NCBI RefSeq assembly: GCF_026210795.1
Contig: NC_089445.1
Coordinates: 930,001-994,000, forward strand
Reading direction: 5' to 3'
DNA from: Rhizophagus irregularis
Lineage: Eukaryota > Glomeromycota > Glomeromycetes > Glomerales > Glomeraceae
Length of the DNA: 64,000 nucleotides
Shown here piece after piece: positions 1-11,599 of this stretch. The stretch's first letter is position 1. The number at the start of each line of letters is the position of its first letter. The translations under genes and the position numbers were made by a program. The notes beneath the pieces were generated by a model. The model saw nothing but the letters and a program-made list of their open reading frames with translations. It was not told the DNA's origin and searched no databases.

Positions 1-393
1 CAAAAATGAAATTCTGTATGTTCAAAGAGGCCTTAACCAGTCACCTAAAAAAAGAAACAAAATAACGAAATCGTAAGTATAGTTTTGTTAAATATAAAAT
101 TCATGTATTGGATTGGATTAAGTTTTGGGTTGTTATGTGAAAATATCCTTGAATTCATCCATTATTATCAAAGGTTTGAGGGAAATTATCCAAAGAACTG
201 ATCACTTAAAAAAAGGGAAAAAATAACAAAATGTACAATAAGTAAAGTTTTGTTAAATATGAAATCTAAAATATTATAAACATACCGAATCTAAGATCTG
301 TCACCTAAAAAAAAAAAGAAAATAATGAATGTCAGTAATATTTCATTAAAATAAAAAATTTAAAGAAAATATTGTAAACTTACCAAAATACTA
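1..393 (-). other. Micro-exon array, distal segment (continues outside window)
   Basis: Read on the minus strand, this stretch alternates short exon-like blocks with A/T-rich introns that have a GT start and a pyrimidine tract ending in TAG. One example: the 5' splice site GTAAGTTTAC at about 384, a branch-like ATTACTGAC, then T-rich DNA and TTTTTAG at about 312, a block of about 20 nt, then GTATGT. The array stops at the TA target site of the 394-7529 element. It appears to resume at 7531 and again at 15818, so it looks like one locus split by insertions. No protein can be assigned. Confidence 0.5.
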
Positions 394-2071
394 CACTACT
401 TGGACAAAAGTAGGCAGAAGCCTATTTTTGCTAATTACTCAAAATTGCATATATTAACAATACTTGAAATTTTAATATGTGTTAACATAAGTTTTTAAGA
501 ATATAATACCAAATTTTCATGCTTCTAACCTTCATACAACTGTATTAATTAAAAAAAGAACTTTGATAATTGTTATACTAGTTGGATAAAAGTAGCAGTC
601 TCTTTATGTTTATTAATTGCTCAAAATTGCACATATTAACAGTGCTTGAAATTTTAATATTTAATAACATAGATCTTGAATAACATAATATCAAAATTTC
701 ATGCTTCTAACTTTCATACAGCTGTATTGATGAAAAAAATTTAAAAATTTCTGATTGATTGTTAAATTAAAAAAAATGGGCACTTTTAATGATATTGTTA
801 ATTTGTTATTTTTTAGAAAAGACAAAAATATAAAAATTCATATATTTATTTTCTAAACTATATTCTTTACAATACAAAAAAAATATATATATTTTCAGTT
901 ATTATGCATAATTTTGAGAAAATGTGAAAGTACAGCACTGTTGTTTTTAAAATTAATTTTCTTTTAATTTTTTCATAATTCGTATAAAAATAAAAGCTAA
1001 AAAAAAGAAATTTTGTGTATATACATTAACCAGGACTCTGTACTGCTACATATTAAAATTTCAGGTATCATTGCTATGTATAATTCTAAATAAACTGACA
1101 GTATTGGACTATTTGCTCACTTTACTTACTTTTATATATAGTTAATTATCAAATTTTTGTTTTAAGTTCTTTCTAATTAAGAAAGTTGTATGAAGGCTAG
1201 AAATCTAAAATTTTGATATTATGTTTTTCAAAATCTATGTTATTACTATACTTCTCCGCGAATTGAATTCTTAGAATGCCGAAATATACGGCAGCTGTGC
1301 TGAATCTGAATTGACGTAACCGTAATTATTTTAACAGACGTAACGCATTTTGACAGATGTAACACATTTTGACGGATGAAATGCATTTTAACAGACGTAA
1401 TAAATTTTGACAGACATAATAGAATATATTGTAATATCGTATACAAAGAGCAAAAGTTAATTATAATTTATAAAATTTTTTTATTAAAAACTTTCAAGTA
1501 TCGATTTAGTTTTAAAAATTTAATATAATATATATAATACAATTTCTATTATAATAAAAAATATATATATAATGATAAAATAATAAAAAAAATCATCTAT
1601 TTGAACGAGACCGACAACGATTTCTTGTCATAAAAAAAAATATTAGAGGTAATACAATTTTTTATAATTAACATCTTAGTTCAACACGTTGGGTGAATTC
1701 ACAAAGTTAGTCATATGGTACTAATATAATTTATGGATTTAAAATAGTTATTTGATAAATTAATTTCATTAAAATGTATTAGAAAGTTTCTGTTGCACAT
1801 TAAATATTGTACTTTCAATTACTCTTTCGTTTACCACTGGAACTTCTGAGCCTGGTATTTTTGGTCTCGACTTCGGAGGAGCTAGTTCGCGCTCTCATAA
1901 AATAAAATATACTATGTTAATATAAGCTTGGCAACTCAAAAAATTAACAATAAGTATTGTCATATTTAATATTCACCGAGTGACTGTAATATATGATACA
2001 AATCAAGAGTCAATTCCGAAAATTTGATTTGATTTTAGTAGCGAGATCAAGAATGCGATCAACGTCGCACA

Positions 2072-3364
2072 TAAGGTTGCCTGCCGAAATCCATTTAACC
2101 TAATGCCAAAAGTCAAAACCTCTTATATAGTGGAGAAACGCCAAAACTGCGAAATGGCGAAACTGCTGAAACTTGCCAAAACTGCTGAAACTGCTGAAAC
2201 TTTATGGAATGGTGAAACCTTTCGCCATAGTTTCGGCATAGCTGACACTAATATTCAATAATGTTTCAGCGTGTTAGCAGTCCAAGAACCTACAAAAGAA
2301 AAAAAAAGTAACCATCAGTAACGTTACTAAGGAAAAAAAATAAACGCGAAACTCCCCCTTCCCCATTTACCTTTCACTAAAGTCTGGTTCGTATAATTCG
2401 TCCGGCGTTCCTACAAAAAGAAGAAAGAAACGTTAGAAACGTTTCTTATTTAACACACATGACACACTACACCCATGACCCACCCAACTTACCTCAAGTG
2501 TAAGTTCGCCTTCTAAGAGTTTGGCGTCCTAGTCCTACAAAAAAAGAAAAGAAACGTTTAGTACGTTTCTTAATTACAAAACACCACTCCCCTTCCCATA
2601 TTCCTTACATTCCAAGTCCGGGTTCGTCTTGTCTCTAAGGGTTCGGCGTTCTACAAAAAATAGTAGTCCGACCTACAAAAAAAAATAATAAATAAAATTA
2701 CAATAATATTAAAACCAATTCCCCTTCCCCATTCCTTACATTATCCAAGTCCGGATTCGTTTCCAAGAGTCTGGCGTCTTAATCCTACAAAAAACAAAGA
2801 AAGAAACGTTAGTACGTTTCTTTAATATTTAAAATCAATTCCCCCTCCCCTATTCCTTACATTTCCAAGTCCGGATTCGTTTTCAAGAGTCCGGCATTCT
2901 AGCCCTACAAAAAAATAAAGAAAGAAACGTTAGTACGTTTCTTAATATTAAAAAAATTCCCCTTCCTTTTTCCTTACACACATCCAAGTCCGGGTTCGTT
3001 TCCAAGAGTCCGGCGTCCTAGTTCTACAAAAAAAAAGAAAGAAACGTTAAAAACGTTTCTTAATTACAAACACATTACCCCCGGTCCCCTTCTCCTACAT
3101 TACCTTTATTATGTAGGTATGGTTCGTCCTGGTCTCTAAGGGTCTGCGGTTCTACAAAAAATAGGAGTTCGACCTACAAAAAAAAATAAAAATATATATA
3201 TATATATATATATATTTTTACTGTGTTCAACGAGACAACGACCAATAAATGATCTGATCCTAACCGGTTATAGCATTGCCGAAACTATATGTATATCATA
3301 TGATATACTATGCCGAAACACCGAAACAGTTTCGGAAACCCCCTAGTTTTGGCAAGCAATCTTA
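2072..3364. mobile_element. Non-autonomous hAT-like element carrying a micro-exon array
   Basis: The ends are TAAGGTTGCCTGCCG (left) and the imperfect complement GGCAAGCAATCTTA (right), with a perfect 8-bp duplication GTCGCACA at 2064-2071 and 3365-3372. The subterminal DNA is made of degenerate GAAACTGCCGAAACT-type repeats at both ends. The interior (2280-3180) is a minus-strand array of exon-like blocks and introns rather than a transposase. A 245-bp relative with the same termini and subterminal repeats lies at 56410-56654. Confidence 0.85.
2280..3180 (-). other. Tandem micro-exon/intron array inside TIR element
   Basis: Exon-like blocks on the minus strand at 2978-3023, 2861-2904, 2740-2784, 2609-2650 and 2493-2534 (42-46 nt) are homologous to one another and separated by introns of about 73-90 nt. 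A longer block (3104-3151, 48 nt) precedes them, and further decayed units follow to about 2290. Every intron begins GTAAGG or GTAAGT and ends in a pyrimidine tract plus TAG. Before the tract lies GAAACG-TACTAA-CGTTTC or a close variant, so the branch-site consensus TACTAAC falls in the loop of a 6-bp hairpin. The period is about 115-120 bp. A (TA)n run follows at about 3190-3220. The encoded peptide is unknown, and block lengths are not multiples of three, so the frame rotates. Confidence 0.75.
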
Positions 3365-4499
3365 GTCGCACATGATGTCTTGAACAAGGACGAGATGTAA
3401 CCGACTTCGACTTCGTTTACGATGATGAGATCTACTATCTCTTGATGAGAGATGTCTATTTCTTCTATATCTCCTGTATGCTGTTCGATAATGGTCTGAA
3501 ATAAATAAATAACTAGTTTTTTAAGAAAGTTTAAATTTAAATATACTGTAATTACCACTGTGAATCGGAAAGTTAGTTCATCATATATTTTCAATCTTTC
3601 CCTCTAAACAGACTAAACTACTAATCTTTTCCTCCTCTAACTCTTCAATTCTTTACCATTCTTTTTCTCCAATTCTTCTGCCTGGTGCTTCAACTTCGTA
3701 ATCTCAATCCTATAGAATCTGTGATCGTGCAAACTGGGCTTCTTATTTTATACCTTCTGCATCCGGATCGTTGCTTAATAGTCCTTAAGTTTTCGTTAGG
3801 GAATACCACTTCCTAGCCATTATTTCATATCAATGGTAATAACAAATATAATTTGCAATTCTTATCCACGAATCGGTGGGACAAGTATTAAGATCAAATA
3901 ATTGATGTTGTCATACTGTTGTCATCGTCTTTGTTGAATTAGTGTTAACGTTAATACGTTGTATCATCAGACCATTCCGCAACTGGTTTTATCGTAAGGA
4001 AATTATATTTAAATCTATTTCGCAAATAAGTTCTTGTTAATATAAATCTATAATGTGTTAAAAGAAGTAAAGAACATCAAACTAAACATAATTGTACTAC
4101 CTTTAGTTATTCCTTTTATTCTGTTATTTTTTTTATCCATAGATCTAACGTAATTATCCGAATATTTGAGTAAAAAATTTTCAAAGAGAGAAAATAAAAA
4201 ACATTATATTCTTGCATAATTAAATGTTTTTCCTAGTTAATGTAATATTTGATCTACATAATTGTTATTTTTTTTATCCGTAATTCAATGTAATTAACAC
4301 TGAGAAATAATGGAACAGTGAGAAAAAAATTCGTAGAAATAAAATTTGTATTACATCATTATACGTTTTAATTAAGTGTTAATTTGTAGATCTTTTACTT
4401 AATTCAGAATGTAATACCAAAACTTGTGCAATTTTTATTCGATACGTAAAATTATAAAAATAATAATTCGAATTTCAAATATTATTACATCGTCAAATA

Positions 4500-7116
4500 T
4501 TAACTACCTAATATTTTATCAACAGTAGCTTCAATGTCAAATACATTTGAGCCATGATTAATAACAGGTAATGGATGTGGTTCAATGACTACATTTACTT
4601 CTATATTAAGTAATCTTTTTAATTCCGAATCATTTATATCGACCCATCTTTCAATATCTATATCTCGTTGATTAGGACGTAGATTAGGAATTTTTGGATC
4701 ATGATTACCCTTTTCATTATCACCTTCATCATTACCATCACCATTACCATCACCACCACCACCATTATCATCATCGTCGTTGTTGTAGTCATTGTTGTCA
4801 TCGTCAAAAAATTCATCTCCATCATTATCCTCATTTATATCGTCACTTTTATTAGCTTCAGACAATGCTTCTCGTATAGAAGATTGAAAATCGTCTTCTG
4901 ATACACCTGCATAAGCATATTTTAGTTCTTTTTGGGCATTTATAATATAGTGCGTATGAAGTTTGGCCATAGCTTCCAATTTTTCAACTTTTAATCTATT
5001 TTAATATAATTATGAAATATTAAACAAAATATTAATTATTAAATATTAAATTAAAACTTACTTAGTTCTTCTTTGATTTGCAAACCATCCCAATACTGAA
5101 AAAACTCTTTTACAGCCAGCATTGTGAGGAGTTATCGCTAGTATTTTTAATGCTAGTTTTTGAATATGATTTTCTTCACTACGAACAGGGTTGCATAAAA
5201 GCCACCAAGTAAGAACATCACCTTTATTCGTACTGAATGGAATATTGTATTCTTCTTTTCTTAAATAAAAAGATTGGATTTGGGAAATTAAATCGGCAGA
5301 AGAAAGTTCACCACCTCCCATATTAATCCATATTTCCATCGCTAAAATATACACATTACGTAAAACAGTTGGTCGTAGTCCTTTTCCTAAATTAATTATT
5401 AAAAAGAGCATAAAAAAATTCTTAAATTAACAATCCTAAATTCCAATAAAAAATATCTACCTCTGTAGTGTGGATGAAGTATGTATGCTAGAAGGTAAAG
5501 TTGGATATCAAATTCTTTCCAGCGCTTATTAAAACGCTCAACACATTGATATTTAAAATCATAATCAGAAACAGGTGGGAGTGACTTGATTTTCTGTGAA
5601 AGTTTAATTAATTCAACAAAACAATCCGCAAGTGTTGTTGTTTTAAATTCTAGTGATTTGACAACTGATTTTACTGGTCCTAGAAGGGTGTTTACAGCTT
5701 CTACATTGGTAAAAAAAGATCGACTTCGGATAAGTTCTGAAATATCGGCACTTAACTTTTCTGGAGATTCATCTAATATCTGATAATTAAGAAAAATTAA
5801 TAAATGCAAAAATGTACTTGTACATTTGTAACATTTGTACATTCAAAATATTCAAACTTCACAATCTTGACTAAAATTATAATTCAGGTGGAATTTAACC
5901 ATAATTATGTAATATATTCTTCTTCTTACATTTTTAAGTATTTGCTCCAGTCGCAAGATGGAATTTGTGCAGTCCCATGCTATAGTCCATCTTGTTACAA
6001 CGTATGATTTTAATCCACCCCCTACTATCTCATTTAACACTTTTGAACGTAATTCTTCACCAGCTTGATGAGATTGCTTAAAGTATTTAACTATTTTTTG
6101 ACATTTTGAAATTATATCCTTTGCAAATGTTGTCTTGCAGATGTCAGTTGAAATTAAATTTACATGATGCGCGATGCATCTGATTGGTAATATATGCTTA
6201 TACCGTTCAGCAATTTTTTTTTTTGCAGCTGCACAAGCAGATGCATGATCTGATACAATTGCAGCAAAGTTTTCTGCACCAACTTCAGTGATTACATCAT
6301 TCAATTGATCAGCAAGAAAATTTGCCGTATGAGAATTTGCAGAGAGATTTTTTATGCAATGTATAATCTCTTTTCGGTCAGGTGTCATTATTACGAATGC
6401 ATATAATGATTGCCTTAAAGGACTAGTCCATCCATCGAAGCCTAATTTAAATAATAGTAAATTATGATTAGTAAATATGTTTACGGATCAAACAACTAAA
6501 TATGAAAATTATATCTATTTATTTTTATTACCCAAAGTTAAATTTTTTGTTCTTTTTAACTCTAAGTGCTGATCAACCACAATATTTGCTAATTCCTCAT
6601 ATAAAAAATCTTGTGAAAGTGTATATGCTCGTGGTGGATCATATCCTAAACACAAACTTTTAATCATATCGATAAAAAATGGATGTTCAACAAGACGAAA
6701 GGAGACCCCGCAGCAGATAAAAAATTTGGCTACTGTACAATCACAAATTCGCTTTTTGATTGGTTCAATTGTATCAGATTCACCGTATTTTGTAATTAAT
6801 TGTTGATGTCCTGATTTTCTTTTTTTAGATGCTACTGCTGCTTCTGTTTGAATTTCTCCATGTGTTTTAACTATAAGTAAAAATTTTTCTTTGACATCAT
6901 GGGGTACTTTATGACAACTAAGTGCTAAATGTGCTTCTATGCTATTTGGCTCACCACGTGTTTGGCTCCATGGACAATATTTACATTTGCAACTTTGATG
7001 TCCTTCCTTTTTTTCTCCAATAGCTATATAAAAATTCCAAACCTCTTTTGTTTTCGACCTGGCTTAACATTTAGCTTTTTTAGTATAAGAGGTATTGGAT
7101 TTTCAATTTCACTCAT
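4500..7116 (-). pseudogene. hAT transposase, five exons, nearly intact but frameshifted in exon 1
   Basis: Cut-and-paste transposase of the hAT superfamily. Minus-strand exons: 7116-6533, 6441-5930, 5779-5461, 5386-5062 and 4995-4500, joined by GT..AG introns of 66-150 nt in the same places as in copy 2. Exon 1 has a BED-type zinc finger (CKCKYCPW then a His-containing helix, about 6900-7000). Exons 2-3 carry the RNase H-like catalytic core, including a VSDHASA motif near 6260. Exon 4 ends in the hAT dimerisation motif (ITPHNAGCKRVFSVLG, 5075-5130). Exon 5 is an Asp/Asn-rich acidic tail. Compared with copy 2, one C is missing in the AAAACAAAAG run near 7050, and the length of exon 1 implies a second small indel before its end, so the BED region is out of frame. 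Exons 2-5 are open. Confidence 0.85.
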
Positions 7117-7530
7117 TTATAGCTATTTTATTCTCTTAAAAAAAAGTGGTAGAACAAAGAAAACTTCAAAGTAGAACAAAGAACGTCAAACACGTCAAAC
7201 AAATATGCAAAATTTTGATGTACAATTTGTATAACGTGATACTATGAGTCTATGATGTAATTGGCATAAATCATTTTGACAATTCGGCAATTTTGGTAAT
7301 TACGTCTGTATAAATTCAATATGGCTGTAAAAAATAAATGCGGCATTACGTCAAAAAAAAATGGTTATGCCGAAATTATTACGGCAGATTTTTACAGACG
7401 TAATGCCGAAACCGTAATTAATTCGCGGAGAAGTATAGTTATTACATATTAAAATTTCAAGCATTGTTATTATATGCAATTTTGAGAAATTAATATAATA
7501 GGATTCCGCCTACTTTTGTCTAAGTAGTGT

Positions 7531-8083
7531 ACACATAAAGGAAATCCACAAGAATCACCTAAAAAAAGACTTACAAAAAAGAAGATAAATGTTTAGTTAA
7601 AACATTTCTTAAAGAAAAAAGAAAAAAATGGAAATTTCGTGATAAAATGTACGAAACTTAACATTTTCTGAATTACTAAATTCCCAGAAATGGATCCTAT
7701 AAAAAAGAAAGAAAACATTAGTAAACATTTCCTAATAAAAAAAAAATTTTTCTAAATAAATATAAGTTTCATAATAAAACTTATTTTACAAAATAAATAT
7801 CCCAGAACTTACAAAAGAAAAGGAAGCATTAGCAAACATTTCCAATAAAAAAAAATTAAAAAATAAATTCAAGTTTTGTAACACTATGAAACTTACCATT
7901 TCAAACTTCTAATAAAAAAATTAATAAAAAATTAATTTAAAAGTTTTGAAGCAAAACTCTTTGAAACTTACTATTTCTAAAACCCTGCCAAAAGTCCTAC
8001 AAAAAAAATATAGGAAATGTTAATGTTTTCTAAAAAAAAAAATTTTAATATAAAGTTTTAAAGCAAAAGCTTTGAAGTTTACA
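7531..8083 (-). other. Micro-exon array, middle segment
   Basis: Minus-strand array of intron and exon-like units. A clear run: GTAAAC... ending TTTTTGTAG near 8002, a 25-nt block, GTAAGTTTC near 7960, an intron ending TATTAG, a 12-nt block, GTAAGTTTC again, then an intron with TTTGCTAATG and TTTTGTAAG. Blocks of 12-45 nt are very small for exons. The segment is bounded by the 394-7529 MITE and by the insertion at 8084, whose target duplication AAGTTTACA lies at 8075-8083. Confidence 0.55.
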
Positions 8084-8469
8084 TGACCCCAGACATTATA
8101 TATATAACTCATAACTGATCTGCATGAATTTAAGTACTTTTTTCTTCTGCTAAAATAGACTTAATTTGCTAAAAATCAAATTATCACATTTTAAATCTAT
8201 ACTAATTTGCTAAAACTCAAAATATGAGTTATAGGCTTAAATTTGCTTAATAAAATATAATTTCAGTTTATTCAAATTATTTGTAGATCGGTAAATTTAA
8301 TTGTCAATTTACCGAAATTAACAATCTTTTTTTTTATTATTAGGGGCGTACCAGAAATCACGTGATTATGCTCAATTAGAGACCTGACCCCCCTACCCAC
8401 CATGTGATTGAATTCTGATTGGCTAAAAAAATCCATACAATATAACATATAATATATTATATTAATATA

Positions 8470-8990
8470 TATCTGATATATTATAATACAATTGGTTTGC
8501 TATTTAATAATCCAATTTGCATAAACTTTTTTTTGTTTTGTAGCCCCATTTATGCTTTATAAAATAAATAAAAAATTTATCGAAATTGGATTGCTAGATG
8601 GTGAAATAATTGCAAAAAAGCTTGTTAATAAATAAATTACCACATATTATATGTATATTATAATACAATTATTTTACTATCCAATAATCCAATTTGTATA
8701 AACTTTTTTTTTATTTTGTAGACCTTTTTATGCTTTACAAAACAAAAAAAAATTCATTAAAATTGGACTTTTAGATGGTGAGATAATTGCAAAAAAAGCT
8801 TGTTAATAAATAAATTACCACATATTATATGTATATTATAATACAATTATTTTACTATCCAATAATCCAATTTGTATAAACTTTTTTTTTATTTTGTAGA
8901 CCTTTTTATGCTTTACAAAACAAAAAAAAATTCATTAAAATTGGACTTTTAGATGGTGAGATAATTGCAAAAAAAGCTTCTTAATAAACA
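8470..8990. repeat. Tandem repeat, three copies of about 175 bp
   Basis: A unit of about 175 bp, containing ATTTTGTAGACC and ATTGGACTTTTAGATGGTGA, occurs three times. The copies at about 8638-8813 and 8814-8988 are nearly identical; the first (about 8470-8637) is more diverged. Confidence 0.8.
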
Positions 8991-11599
8991 AATTATATAT
9001 TATTTACTATAAAAGATATACTATTACCATAAAAGGGGGTGTCTAAAGCCGTGTTCGATCACGTGATTTTCGACCCAGTAAATTGGAATCCGGATATGTT
9101 ACGCAAGTTAAAAATAGGTTTACTTTTTTAAAAATTGTGTTACAAAAGTAAAACTTTAAAATAGTGTTCCAAAGAAAAAGTTTTTTTTTTAAAAATAGCG
9201 AACGGTATCGTTTTTAATTCATAACAATAAACATAAATGCGTTCTTTTACAACTTTTACAATGTAGTAAATAAATTTTTACTTTGATTTTTTTCTTTTCT
9301 TTTCTTTTTCTTTTCTTTAATTTTTTGAAGGTTATTAAAAATTTTTTTTTTTTTAAAAAAAAAACCTAATAAAATAAACCGAAGTTTTTTATTAAACACT
9401 TTAAAATACTTTATAAATGACTCCGTTTGCTTCTAATATAATAAACACACCTATATCCAAAAAACAAAACGTATCCTTCTCTTCAATGTTAACCAACCAC
9501 TTGAACTTTCGATAGAGGAGTTCGATAAAGAATGGTGGCCTCTTGTATCAAATATATAGACCAGCTTTAGCTGTAAAAATAATGTTAATGGTGACTCGTG
9601 GAAAGTTTTTGTTTGTCGGTTTAAAAAACATAATAAGTCAAGTACCCGGAAAGAAGGCATTCCAAATGAGAAATGTCACGTAACGAAAATTCGACCTGCT
9701 GACTTATGTTCCACAAAAATTAAAGTTCAACGCTATTTTTCTGAACAGAAAGTACGAATTGAATGATTTAAAGATTCACCTGATCATTCACACCCAATTG
9801 AAGATAGTGAAAAACTAAAACGCTCAGAAGTTGTTCGTGAATTAGTTGTGCAAGAAGCCGTAAAGAACTATCGACCACCAGAGATCATTAGCGCAGTTAA
9901 GGAGATTGCAACTGAAACACTGGATTTAGGTGAATGTGTTAAGGAGTTGAGACGGAAGGAAGTTACGAATATAAAGTATAAGGTACGTGGACCTCTTGAC
10001 ACACATCTTGTTGGTGATCCCAAGAGAGAATTAGATATTCGAGAGGCCATTTCTTTCTTGAAAAATCGAGGATACTTGGTTGAACGTTATGAAATTCCTG
10101 ACCTGTCCACTTACGGGTTCGTTTTTATGCATCCAAATCATCTCAAAAACCTTGAGCAACATAGCTGGCTATCTCTTATAGACTCAACACACAAGACAAA
10201 TAGATACGATTGTCGCTTATTCACCTTATATATTCGCAATTCTTATGGATGTTGGGACGTTGGGGCTCACTTTTTCGTAAGTAAAGAAAACAGTGAAACT
10301 GTTGCAATGGGTTTGAAAGCAATTAGACGATTCGCTCATCATTAGAATCCAAGGTATTTTCTCTCTGACCAAAGTAATATAGAGTCTAATGCTATCAAAA
10401 TGGCTTTTCCGGGTCTTAAGAATGGTGAACAAGAGTGTGATGTTTTCTTTTGCACGGTGCATGTCATGCGTACCTGGATGAGCAAAATTTACGAGAAAAA
10501 GACACGACAAAAAATGCTTCATGCCATGCACAAAAGGACTAGAATCGGGTGTGAAAGCCTTATTCAAGAAGCAATCAATGAATGTGCAAATCTGACGATC
10601 AAGAAATATATTTTAAGAAATTACGCAAAAAATATGCACCAATGGGCACTTTGGGCGAGGCAGCACTCTCCCCTACTTTTGCAGGTGACTTCAACGAATG
10701 TCTTAGAGTCATATCATAGTGAATTAAAGAGGATAACCTCACCAAAACACGGGTTAATTGGTAATTGTCTTTGCATCTTTAACAAATATTTTCAATTCTA
10801 ATCAAAACTTTGTTCAGGTGCATGCAATAATATAGTTGCGCTTGATGACAAAAAACAGACTGATTCAGAACGTGTCGCCTATGAATTTCGCACCAAAAAA
10901 ATCTCTTTCATTGGTGTTGATGATGAGATTCTCACTGAAATCCATAAATTCCCCTTTCCTGTTCAACAAATGATTATTAAAGAATATTGCGCTGTTGATG
11001 GATGATTAGAAAAAGGAAAAACAGCACTGGGACTTACATCTTTAAACTGCTATTGTGTATTTTTTCATCGGTACTTGCTGCTTTGCCGCCACATTTTTCA
11101 TGAAAGTTTGTATGGAGATGCGAAGCTATTGACACCCGATACATGGGATCAATTTCAGCGAATGTTTGATGAGACTGGGTTTGATGTATATATGCATCGT
11201 GAAATAGATTTGAATGTGCCGGTGTCAAGATTAACCGAGGCTGAGAATGCAATAGTAAATAGATGACAATCTGTAAGTGACATCAGGAAATTTTTCTAGG
11301 GGATATATGTCGATGAAAAGGTCACATGACATACATCGATATTAATCGGACTCGTCGAGTAATATCAATAGGGATAAAGAGTGATAAATTATCATATTTA
11401 AACTTAAATGATAATCATCGATATTTAACCAAACAAATAATCATCGGACTATAACCTAAACAATAAATATCAAAATATATTTATTTGATAATTATACGAT
11501 ATATAGTTTTTTAAGCAAATACATCATTTTATTACTAAATAATATGCAAATATTGAAAAGAAAAAAAGAAAACTAAAAATTCAAAAATTCTACAATAAA

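Larger units (their letters stand above)
1780..3840 (-). pseudogene. Decayed multi-exon gene fragment inside hAT copy 1
   Basis: Minus-strand exon-like pieces are visible: a coiled-coil-like stretch near 3660-3720, an exon at about 3556-3600, an intron (GTGGTAATTAC ... TTTCAG, about 3495-3555), an exon at 3373-3494 rich in Glu/Ile/Asp, and, beyond the nested element, a Pro/Val-rich piece at about 1790-1900. The element 2072-3364 sits in the 3373-3494 exon with duplicated target GTCGCACA. No family is recognised. It may be a host gene captured by the transposon or a second hAT-encoded gene. Stops occur between the pieces. Confidence 0.35.
1247..7437 (-). mobile_element. hAT DNA transposon, copy 1
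   Basis: The TIRs TATACTTCTCCGCGAATT at 1247 and its complement ending at 7437 are flanked by a perfect 8-bp duplication GTTATTAC (1239-1246 and 7438-7445), the hAT signature. Subterminal DNA at both ends repeats motifs such as acagacgtaa and gccgaaa. The minus strand encodes a five-exon hAT transposase (4500-7116). The remainder, about 1450-4490, is filled by a decayed gene fragment and a nested small TIR element. Copy 2 of the same family lies at 21855-25841. Confidence 0.92.
394..7529. mobile_element. Tc1/mariner-like MITE (TA target), interrupted by hAT element
   Basis: The terminal inverted repeats begin CACTACTTGGACAAAAGTAG at 394 and end with the complementary copy at 7529. They are flanked by TA at 392-393 and 7530-7531. 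Without the hAT insertion the element is only about 0.94 kb and has no coding capacity. Its interior repeats a roughly 110-bp A/T-rich block (about 430-540 and 600-725, with related inverted sequence near 1185-1240). TIR plus TA duplication indicates the Tc1/mariner superfamily. Confidence 0.72.

Noticed and set aside
2280-3180. Regular palindromic repeats with spacers resembling a CRISPR array
   Set aside because: Eukaryotic context, no cas genes; the repeat is intron 3'-end sequence (branch site, pyrimidine tract, AG) and the spacers are homologous to each other.
4701-4901. Plus-strand frame rich in Ile/Val/Thr
   Set aside because: Reverse shadow of the Asp/Asn-rich acidic tail of the hAT transposase.
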